DNA of 64,000 nucleotides from Tetrapisispora phaffii CBS 4417 (taxonomy: Eukaryota; Ascomycota; Saccharomycetes; Saccharomycetales; Saccharomycetaceae), in contig NC_016521.1 of assembly GCF_000236905.1 (NCBI RefSeq), forward strand, positions 558,001 through 622,000, read 5' to 3'. Positions 57,054-64,000 of the stretch are shown here, piece by piece (positions within the stretch are counted from its first letter, which is position 1; every line of letters starts with the position of its first letter). The position numbers and the translations under genes are program-made. The notes under the pieces are model-generated. The model did no database searches. It worked only from the letters and a program-made list of their open reading frames with translations, and was not told the DNA's origin.

Positions 57054-59048
57054 ATGTTGGAGGATTTAAAAACCATCAATGAGCTAGTTATTCAGTCCTT
57101 TTCGCAAGCAGGTGAAGATGCTATTTCTATTATTACAACAATCGATATCAGTTGTGAAGAAGTTAATTTAAATGGTACTAGAGAACAAAAAGAGGAGTTT
57201 CTTTCGATGCTTTTGGGGCAACTCCAAGCTCACCCTGAAATTGTTGCAAAAATTGCTTGGGATTTACCAGATATGTTATTTCAATTCTTGAATTCTTCTA
57301 ATATCAATATAGAAAATGCATTACAGCAAAGTTCAATTATCAGAATTATCATGAAATCCTTTAATGAAATAGCAATGAATGGAAGTCCCAAAGAATGTTT
57401 TTTGACAGCTTGTGATATGGTATCAAATCTAAAAGTTTTAGAATTTTATATCCATAATGATACAAATTCAGATACCACACCTGAATCTGGTAAAGATACC
57501 ATTCCCTTAAACCAGATACCATTGGAAAGAAATCCGAATGAATTTTTCTTTGGGTTACAACTACATATTATTTTTGAGTTATTAAGTACGTCAATGAGAC
57601 GTATAAGCACTCTATACCCATCCAAATATTTAGGTATGGCTGCAGCATCTATTTTGAAATTTGTTGATAATAATGTTGCGAATGTTGACAATATGGTAAT
57701 CATTTTACGTCGTATCTTCACTTTAGTAAGAGGCTATACTCAAAATGACATTCCAAAAGATTTAAAAGAAAATAAAAATATCAAGAAGTCTGAATTAAAT
57801 TTAATAGCTGAGCAGGAAACTGTTATACAAGGAAAACTACTAAGAAGTTTGATTACTACTTCACTTGAAAAATGTTTGTCCACATTTAATTTATCAGTCG
57901 ACTCTATAGTTTTTAACTCACTAGCACATAAACCAACCAACTTTAGCGAGTATTATATTGCTATGTTTGATATGATATCCAGAATTTATCATATCGTTTT
58001 GTCTTTTGATATCGATCTCGAAGACGAATTGAAAAAATACATGAAAGAATCTAATTCTATTTACAAAAGTTTGCCAAAAGATTCTGACATTTCTAGTGAA
58101 ACAGCAAAAGATAAAATATACAAAGCTGTATATAAGTTATCTTACACGTACCAACTACAGAAAGTCTCTAAACAAACAGAATTATCAATTGACGAGTTGG
58201 GTGTCTTTATCTTAACTGGTTTTCATTATAGAGAGACTGGAAGCCATTTACTAACTGATATCAACATCGTTGATGCTATTTACACATATATTAGAATATC
58301 AACCATTCCTTTACACTGTAAAGGGTTCAAGAATGAATCTGCAGAAAGTGTTTCAAGATATTGGTTGTGGGTTGTACTTTCAAATACATCCACAGATAAG
58401 ATACAAAAAGATCTAGAAGCGGTTCCTAGCTATGTATTGAACGTGTTTTTTGAAATGGTGCTATCTGCCACTGTTGTAACTGTGAACAGCGATAATAGAC
58501 TTCTAGGGTTTACTTTACTCACACGTATCTTATGTTTAGTGAAAGAAGAAATTACTTTTAAGTTTATGATTCATATATTAGAGTCAGACAGGGATAATTC
58601 ATCCAAATCGTGTATATTAGGTATAATGAAGGATTTGATGACTAGAACATACATTTGCCCAACCAGTAAAGAAATTGACACTGATGAACTTGATAAAAAA
58701 ATATCGAACTTGGATATAGAAGAAAAAGAAGAAAAAGAAAGTTGTGTTTCTGAGTCTCCTTCAAAAAGATATTATTTATCATGTTCAGAGAGTAGAATAA
58801 AATGCATTCATAATGCATGCGTGGTTCAAGTTTCAAAAGTCATTTCAAATCCTGAAAACGTTTCCGATTCTCTTTTATTGTTGAATTATTTGAGATTTTT
58901 TATTAACGTAGCAGAACAATGGGACCAAAACGTTCTAAAAGAGTTACATGAATTAATTCAGACACAAATTGTTAAAATTGAAAAACAAAATGTGGAAATC
59001 AAATCAATAATAGATGCAAATAATTCGATCAAGGAAAAGCTTCACTAA
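57054..59048 (+). CDS. YBP1: Yap1-binding protein family (Ybp1/Ybp2)
   Basis: 664 residues (S. cerevisiae Ybp1 674, Ybp2 641). All-helical, no membrane segment or catalytic motif. Position next to ATG12 matches YBR216C. In S. cerevisiae, Ybp1 helps Gpx3/Hyr1 form the disulfide that activates Yap1 under peroxide stress, while the duplicate Ybp2 is a central kinetochore factor. One gene may serve both roles if the duplicate is missing. The family call is mainly from length, composition and synteny. Confidence 0.85.
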   Translation: MLEDLKTINELVIQSFSQAGEDAISIITTIDISCEEVNLNGTREQKEEFLSMLLGQLQAHPEIVAKIAWDLPDMLFQFLNSSNINIENALQQSSIIRIIMKSFNEIAMNGSPKECFLTACDMVSNLKVLEFYIHNDTNSDTTPESGKDTIPLNQIPLERNPNEFFFGLQLHIIFELLSTSMRRISTLYPSKYLGMAAASILKFVDNNVANVDNMVIILRRIFTLVRGYTQNDIPKDLKENKNIKKSELNLIAEQETVIQGKLLRSLITTSLEKCLSTFNLSVDSIVFNSLAHKPTNFSEYYIAMFDMISRIYHIVLSFDIDLEDELKKYMKESNSIYKSLPKDSDISSETAKDKIYKAVYKLSYTYQLQKVSKQTELSIDELGVFILTGFHYRETGSHLLTDINIVDAIYTYIRISTIPLHCKGFKNESAESVSRYWLWVVLSNTSTDKIQKDLEAVPSYVLNVFFEMVLSATVVTVNSDNRLLGFTLLTRILCLVKEEITFKFMIHILESDRDNSSKSCILGIMKDLMTRTYICPTSKEIDTDELDKKISNLDIEEKEEKESCVSESPSKRYYLSCSESRIKCIHNACVVQVSKVISNPENVSDSLLLLNYLRFFINVAEQWDQNVLKELHELIQTQIVKIEKQNVEIKSIIDANNSIKEKLH

Positions 59049-59202
59049 TTATATTAACCAATTATAAGGATGAGAATTTACTGTAGTTTTTGTATATTCG
59101 ACGCTATCGCCTTTTTTGTATTATATACATATATGTTGTATATCTAATAGTAAAATTTTTGAAACATTTCATTATAAAAGTAGAAAGAAAATTATAAAAG
59201 AG

Positions 59203-60612
59203 CTAGTTTTTAATCCCTCCTCTTTTCATTTTACCATTGATCCTTTCCAAACTTGCGTAGTAACCCTTTTCGATTAATGGACCAAAGTAAACAAAAAACC
59301 CATCTTTTGTTGCAGCTCTCTGTTCTTCCCAGGCTAATTCGGAGTCATCAATAAAAGGATCTTCTACATCATATTTACCGATCAAGTTCTTACCTTTATT
59401 CGGATGCGATTTTTTCTTTGATGGAGAGGTTGTTAACTTGCCTTCCTCTATTTCATCTTCGTTTTCATCATCATCATCATCATCGTAGTCGTCATTCTCC
59501 AAATCTTCTTCTTGTCCATCAATGCCATCATATTTCCCAGTAGTTTCGTTCAAATCGCTGAATAAATTTCTTTTAGCTGCTTTTAACTCATCCAAATCCT
59601 TAGTCTTAGGTGGCAGATCTTTCGAAAACCGCGATCTTTCAATTTGTGCAAAATTGAATACAACTTGCCCATTCTCATCCAGGTAGTCCTCATTTTTTGC
59701 CGGGTACAATGGTATGTTCAATATTACAACAGGCTCAGCGTCCTCGTCTTTCTGTTTATTATTAGTATTATTAGTATTATTTTCAAACACCCCCAACAGA
59801 GATGGTTTTTCAATTTGTGATGCAGGTAATAAAACTTTAGGTAATTTTTTATCAATTGTATTTTCATTTTTATCAGCAGATGGTTGAAGTTTCGGTATAT
59901 TCTTATCCGTTATTATTGATTTTTCCTTCTTTAAGGCTGTTGCTGATGGCGTTGCAGCATCATTAGCTGGTGTAGTAGATGATAACGTCTTTAAATTTAT
60001 ATTTTTTGATGAGTTTGATTTCGATGCACTTTTTGATTTCGGTTTTGGTGTGTTTCCCTTTGATTTCGATACTGTTGTAGTTGTTAAAACTTGTTTCTTG
60101 GCGATGGGAGTATTTGTTACTGATTTTGATTTAATTTTTGTTTTCGTGAGAATGGAATCTATTGAATTTGATTTTTTTGCTTTGGATGCAGGGCTTGGTA
60201 CAATCTTCACGGGCGCGGTAGCCGGTGTCTTTGTAATTGGTTTCTTTATCGAAGGAGTTGACACAGTTGGAGTTTGTAGCAGTTCCTTTGTGTCCATGGC
60301 AGTAGTTGCTGAAGGACCTTCGTCAGATAATAGAGATGAAATTTTCACTTGTGAGACGTGTGATACTTGTGGTTCAATTGATTGAGCTTGATTCTGAGGT
60401 TCTGCATTTGGCGTTGGCGATTGGGAAGAATTCGACTTCAATACCAAACTTGAATTACTAGTATTATTATTCCTATTCTTGGCCAGTTCCTCTGCAATAT
60501 TCAATGTTTTCTGTTTCTTCGACTCTGAATCATCATCAACTTGAGAAGATTCTCTTTTCTTGTCCAAACAGTCGACTTCACGATCGTCCAGTAACATTAA
60601 TTCCCTTTGCAT
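59203..60612 (-). CDS. HPC2: HIR histone chaperone complex subunit Hpc2
   Basis: 469 residues (S. cerevisiae 625). Long Ser/Thr/Lys/Pro-rich disordered N-terminus with NIAEELAKNRN and KISSLL short motifs, an acidic tract (DDYDDDDDDENEDE), and the conserved C-terminal HUN/ubinuclein region GKYDVEDPFIDDSELAWEEQ followed by GFFVYFGPLIEKG. It lacks ~150 residues of N-terminal low-complexity sequence relative to S. cerevisiae. Hpc2 acts with Hir1-3 to repress histone genes and deposit H3-H4 outside S phase. Matches YBR215W. S. cerevisiae HPC2 has a short first intron; none is evident here. Confidence 0.95.
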   Translation of the reverse strand: MQRELMLLDDREVDCLDKKRESSQVDDDSESKKQKTLNIAEELAKNRNNNTSNSSLVLKSNSSQSPTPNAEPQNQAQSIEPQVSHVSQVKISSLLSDEGPSATTAMDTKELLQTPTVSTPSIKKPITKTPATAPVKIVPSPASKAKKSNSIDSILTKTKIKSKSVTNTPIAKKQVLTTTTVSKSKGNTPKPKSKSASKSNSSKNINLKTLSSTTPANDAATPSATALKKEKSIITDKNIPKLQPSADKNENTIDKKLPKVLLPASQIEKPSLLGVFENNTNNTNNKQKDEDAEPVVILNIPLYPAKNEDYLDENGQVVFNFAQIERSRFSKDLPPKTKDLDELKAAKRNLFSDLNETTGKYDGIDGQEEDLENDDYDDDDDDENEDEIEEGKLTTSPSKKKSHPNKGKNLIGKYDVEDPFIDDSELAWEEQRAATKDGFFVYFGPLIEKGYYASLERINGKMKRGGIKN

Positions 60613-60810
60613 CTTTGAATAGGTTATCTCGTGGTTCAGTCAATCTCCCTGCGTGTATTTAAAGGACTAAGTTTGGAGGACCATCGCACTTTATATTGTG
60701 CTGCTACTATGATATCAAACTAAAATATACATGATTCGAAGAACCTTTTTTTTCTTTCCAGCCATGTGTCATATTACACGAACAGTCATGTGATCAGAAC
60801 ACCATAAAAC

Positions 60811-60817
60811 CGGGTAA
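60811..60817 (+). promoter_or_regulatory. Reb1 core site
   Basis: CGGGTAA, 199 bp upstream of HPC2 on the minus strand. Confidence 0.45.
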
Positions 60818-61367
60818 CACAAACTGCAATTAAAATTTTCATCCAACAAGAGAAAGAAGTAAAATGGGGACCCGAGAGGAGCCTCTATATCCAGATTAAT
60901 GCTATGCGATCGCTATGTCGGTGTCTTATTTAGCGTAGATAGAGTTAAACGAGATGGCAGGCCAACAATTCCTAGTAACAAGCCATCCAAAGTTCGGATT
61001 TAATCACATTTTTGACATCTTTCCCTTCTGTGTGATCGATCCTGCTTCCCGTTCCATACAACGGTGAAACGAAATGTCTCTATTGCTGGTAGCTATGAGG
61101 TGACTACTGTTGGTCCACACTCATCCAACCAGACCGTGCCGCTCACTCCCACCGGTTCCACGCCTGCCACCCACCAAAGACACACACATACACAGTGCGA
61201 CGCGGCAATAAAAAACAGGAATAGGCGAATTCCGTAAGTAAAGAGAGCAATACCTTGGCGTTTTTCAGTAGGGAAAGGTTAAACCCCCCAACAAAATGAA
61301 ACTGCCCGACGTAGTAATCGGCCAAAGCGCCTGAGAGTGTGTGGTGCATTGTATTAGCGAAAAACAG

Positions 61368-61393
61368 ATGATAAGCGCGCGCGCTTATCATCA
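61368..61393. promoter_or_regulatory. 26-bp perfect palindrome with paired GATAAG sites
   Basis: GATGATAAGCGCG abuts its complement CGCGCTTATCATC with no spacer. Two GATAAG (GATA-factor) motifs face each other around a GC-rich CGCGCGCG centre. About 1.03 kb upstream of OLE1 and 0.76 kb upstream of HPC2. Confidence 0.75.
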
Positions 61394-61890
61394 TCATCAC
61401 CATCATCGGCTGCTGTTGTTTGTTTTTCAGGGGTTGGCGAGCCAGTTTGCCGCTTTCATGCCTTGTTTAATTGCATGCCTATGTGTCGTGTTGTGTCTCT
61501 CCGCCTGCTCTGCGTTGTTTTCTCTCATTATTGACGTGGTCTCGTTATCGGGCGGATTTTCCGAGCCCGTTTTAACAAGCGCAGCAGTTGCAAATGAGCC
61601 CACGGACACTTTCTCTCTTTTGTTGAGAGAGCGAGTGTGGGCTCTATATATGTGTGTGTATATACGTGCACACTGTTTCTACTACTGTGCTATATTGTGG
61701 TTCAATACTTTATTTGTTGAGTAATGCAATGATTACGTATTGCTCTCGACACTGACACTGAGACTGTAAATAATACCCTTATCTGTTGTCTAGCCAACAG
61801 AAGATCACTTATCGCTTGCAGTCATTAAGTACGTCACTCTCGAGCTCTCAAGAATAGCTATTTCATCAAAGAACGTTCGTCTCGATTGGG

Positions 61891-61897
61891 TATATAA
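61891..61897 (+). promoter_or_regulatory. Possible TATA box of OLE1
   Basis: TATATAA in a local GC-richer context, 526 bp before the OLE1 ATG. A long leader would be implied. Confidence 0.35.
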
Positions 61898-61997
61898 TCC
61901 GGCTCTTTGTTTCCGCTTCTGTTCTGTTTCTTACTCGCAACCGTCATCGATCTCAGATGGGATCTCTCTTAATACACACAACCGGTAACAGTTGCTA

Positions 61998-62029
61998 ATA
62001 CACTATATATATATATATATATAGTGTAT
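61998..62029. repeat. 32-bp perfect AT palindrome
   Basis: An (AT)n core flanked by ATACACT and AGTGTAT arms; the flanks extend the symmetry beyond the simple repeat. Cruciform-prone, ~395 bp before OLE1. Confidence 0.8.
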
Positions 62030-62422
62030 ATCTTTCTGCTTCAATGAATTATATAACCATTCAATTTCGTAATTTAATCGTTGAATTTTTCATATCTTGT
62101 TCACTTGTCATGTTGCCACGATTGACTACACAGAACTACCATCGTAATCCTTGTTGGATTTAATGTAATTGTATCGGATATTATAGTTTTTCTTTTTTCC
62201 CAATTTAGCCATTATTGTGATTAAAAAATGTTGAATCATATTTAACATTGTTAGCTATATGAGTCGTCTCACGTTTTGTTGGATTCAAAATGTTTAGAAC
62301 ATTCAAAACATATAAATATATACATGTAAATGCCTGATATCTTATCTTGTGGCATTGTCCCTTGACTTCCTTTTCTCGTAGTTATATCCTGCCCTAGAAA
62401 AGACAGCGGCAGAACACTAATA

Positions 62423-63889
62423 ATGTCGCAAACTCATACAATAGAGGCGCTAGACGTCGCAAGCGCAAATGTTATTGCTACTGGTCTTCACAAGAAAACT
62501 AAAAGAGTCGTTAATGGATTAGGTTCATTGATGGGCTCAAAAGAAATGGTCGATTTAACAAATGAATCTATCAACACTACAAATGTCAATTTGCCAAGTT
62601 CATTATCGTCGTCTTCATCAACAACAACAAATAGAAAACATATTTCCGAACAACCTTGGACTCTACACAATTGGCATGAACATATTAATTGGCTAAATTT
62701 TGTCTTAGTGGTTTTAATCCCTGCAATAGGCTGGTATTTGGCTCTTTCTGGTTTAATTCCATTGAAATTGAAGACTGCTTTGTTCTCGGTATTTTACTAC
62801 GCTCTTGGTGGTGCTTCAATCACTGCAGGTTATCATAGGCTATGGTCCCATAGATCTTATAGTGCAAGATGGCCTCTAAGATTATTTTTTGCATTGTTCG
62901 GTTCGGCTTCTGTGCAAGGTTCTGCGAAATGGTGGGGCCATTCACACAGAATTCATCATCGTTACACCGATACAAACAGAGATCCTTATGATGCAAGAAA
63001 AGGCTTATGGTATTCTCACATGGGTTGGATGCTGTTGAAACCAAACCCAAAATATAAAGCAAGAGCTGATATTCAAGATCTAAATGACGATTGGATCGTT
63101 AGATTTCAACATAGACATTATATTCCTTTGATGTTAATTTTTGCATTTATATTACCATCAATCATCGCAGGTAGATACTTCAATGATTATTTAGGTGGGT
63201 TTTTATACGCTGGTATAATTAGGGTATTTTGTATCCAGCAAGCTACTTTTTGCATTAACTCGATGGCTCATTACATCGGTGCTCAACCATTTGATGATAA
63301 AAGAACCCCAAGAGATAATTGGTTAACTGCGTTAGTCACATTTGGAGAAGGTTATCATAACTTCCATCATGAGTTCCCAAGTGATTATAGAAATGCAATT
63401 AAATGGTATCAATATGACCCAACAAAAGTTATTATTTATTTAACGTCTTTAGTTGGTTTATCATACGATTTAAAGACCTTCTCAAGTTTAGCGATCAAAC
63501 AAGCATTAGTACAACAGGAACAAAAAAAATTGGATAAAAAGAAAAACGCATTAACTTGGGGTCCTTCCTTAACAAATTTACCAAAGTGGGATAAGGCTCA
63601 GTTCATTGAAGAATCAAAGACTAACGGTAACTTAATCGTTATTTCCGGTATCGTTCATGACGTTAAAGGTTATATCACCGAACATCCTGGTGGACAACTA
63701 TTAATCAAAAGTGCACTAGGAAAAGATGCTACTTCTGCATTCAATGGTGGTGTCTACAGACACTCAAACGCTGCCACCAATGTGTTAGCTAATTTAAGAG
63801 TTGCCGTGATAGTAGAAAGCGAAGAAAGTGCATTGAAGTTTGCAGCCAGAAGAGGAGAACATTATTATGACGAAAAGAAGACCATCTAA
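62423..63889 (+). CDS. OLE1: Stearoyl-CoA delta-9 desaturase
   Basis: 488 residues (S. cerevisiae 510). Three di-iron histidine boxes: HRLWSH (~138), HRIHHRY and HNFHHEF. Two pairs of membrane helices lie between them. A C-terminal cytochrome b5 domain carries the haem motif EHPGGQLL, as in fungal but not animal desaturases. Ole1 makes palmitoleic and oleic acids in the ER. In S. cerevisiae it is induced by Mga2/Spt23 in low oxygen or lipid. OLE1 is YGL055W, whose region is the sister of the YBR215-229 block, so its place beside HPC2 shows interleaved gene loss. Confidence 0.98.
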   Translation: MSQTHTIEALDVASANVIATGLHKKTKRVVNGLGSLMGSKEMVDLTNESINTTNVNLPSSLSSSSSTTTNRKHISEQPWTLHNWHEHINWLNFVLVVLIPAIGWYLALSGLIPLKLKTALFSVFYYALGGASITAGYHRLWSHRSYSARWPLRLFFALFGSASVQGSAKWWGHSHRIHHRYTDTNRDPYDARKGLWYSHMGWMLLKPNPKYKARADIQDLNDDWIVRFQHRHYIPLMLIFAFILPSIIAGRYFNDYLGGFLYAGIIRVFCIQQATFCINSMAHYIGAQPFDDKRTPRDNWLTALVTFGEGYHNFHHEFPSDYRNAIKWYQYDPTKVIIYLTSLVGLSYDLKTFSSLAIKQALVQQEQKKLDKKKNALTWGPSLTNLPKWDKAQFIEESKTNGNLIVISGIVHDVKGYITEHPGGQLLIKSALGKDATSAFNGGVYRHSNAATNVLANLRVAVIVESEESALKFAARRGEHYYDEKKTI

Positions 63890-64000
63890 GTTCCAAGAAA
63901 GTGATAAAGTAGGAAGAAGATCCAATTGTCTCTTTTCGTTTATTTAATAATTTTTTGATATTATTGCTGTCGTTCTTTTATATAGATGTCTGTGTAAATT

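Larger units (their letters stand above)
60613..62422. other. Divergent intergenic region HPC2/OLE1
   Basis: 1810 bp, GC-richer than most spacers here between ~60960 and ~61640. It contains a Reb1 core (60811), a 26-bp GATAAG palindrome (61368-61393), a TATATAA (61891-61897), and a 32-bp AT palindrome (61998-62029). The S. cerevisiae SDS23/SDS24 neighbour is absent. A 127-codon frame (61341-61724) is not supported. Confidence 0.6.

Noticed and set aside
61341..61724. 127-codon plus-strand frame with a His run, upstream of OLE1
   Set aside because: The His run is translation of a CATCAT repeat next to the GATAAG palindrome. No domain is recognisable, and it lies in a promoter region with an overlapping antisense frame.

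Overview
The window is nuclear DNA from a budding yeast of the Saccharomycetaceae. It is AT-rich, with compact ATG-initiated ORFs that are nearly all intronless. There is one ribosomal-protein gene with a classic GTATGT/TACTAAC intron and a eukaryotic tRNA. All of the 28 protein genes but one (24838-25299) could be matched to a known yeast family, mostly by direct recognition of the protein. The species cannot be fixed from the sequence alone. Gene order suggests a post-whole-genome-duplication yeast outside Saccharomyces sensu stricto (Vanderwaltozyma, Tetrapisispora, Kazachstania or Naumovozyma-like). The argument is that single tracts interleave genes which in S. cerevisiae lie on two sister chromosomes, with many neighbours deleted between them.

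Layout. (1) 1-13 kb: SSQ1 (partial, runs off the left edge), then a tract combining S. cerevisiae chr VIII and chr XI sister-region genes: SLT2, VMA16/PPA1, MAS2, RPS27, RSM22, SRP102. (2) 13-19 kb: a tiny Dpm2-like membrane protein, a repeat-rich gene-free stretch that may be LTR debris, a tRNA-Arg(UCU), and a large GIP3/HER1-like LRR protein. (3) 19-27 kb: return to the chr XI order with DBR1, AVT3, an unrecognised 153-residue ORF and RPT1. (4) 27-32 kb: ARO4 and SPO23, adjacent as in YBR249C-YBR250W. (5) 32-42 kb: CUP9 in a wide intergenic setting, then PRP43, NAB2, RPS2 (YGL120-123 order). (6) 43-64 kb: ROT2, PCS60, PDB1, PYC2, ATG12, YBP1, HPC2 (YBR229-YBR215 order), then OLE1 from the sister YGL region.

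The genes are mostly housekeeping: mitochondrial import and Fe-S assembly (MAS2, SSQ1), mitochondrial translation (RSM22), central carbon metabolism (PDB1, PYC2), lipid desaturation (OLE1), proteasome (RPT1), RNA processing (PRP43, NAB2, DBR1), ribosome (RPS2, RPS27), ER function (SRP102, ROT2, Dpm2-like) and signalling (SLT2). Known yeast cis-elements can be read directly: a PACE box before RPT1, an RRPE+PAC pair before PRP43, a tandem Rap1 pair before RPS27, and several Reb1 cores.

I saw no obvious exotic multi-gene system. The most intriguing unexplained signals are: a run of three consecutive stem-loops ending in oligo-T at 20239-20357 (possible structured RNA); a solitary Pol III B-box in the DBR1-AVT3 promoter; a possible 5'UTR intron in RPS27; apparent loss of the Fe-S cysteines in RSM22; a 26-bp GATAAG palindrome upstream of OLE1; and a possible broken small ORF at about 50717.
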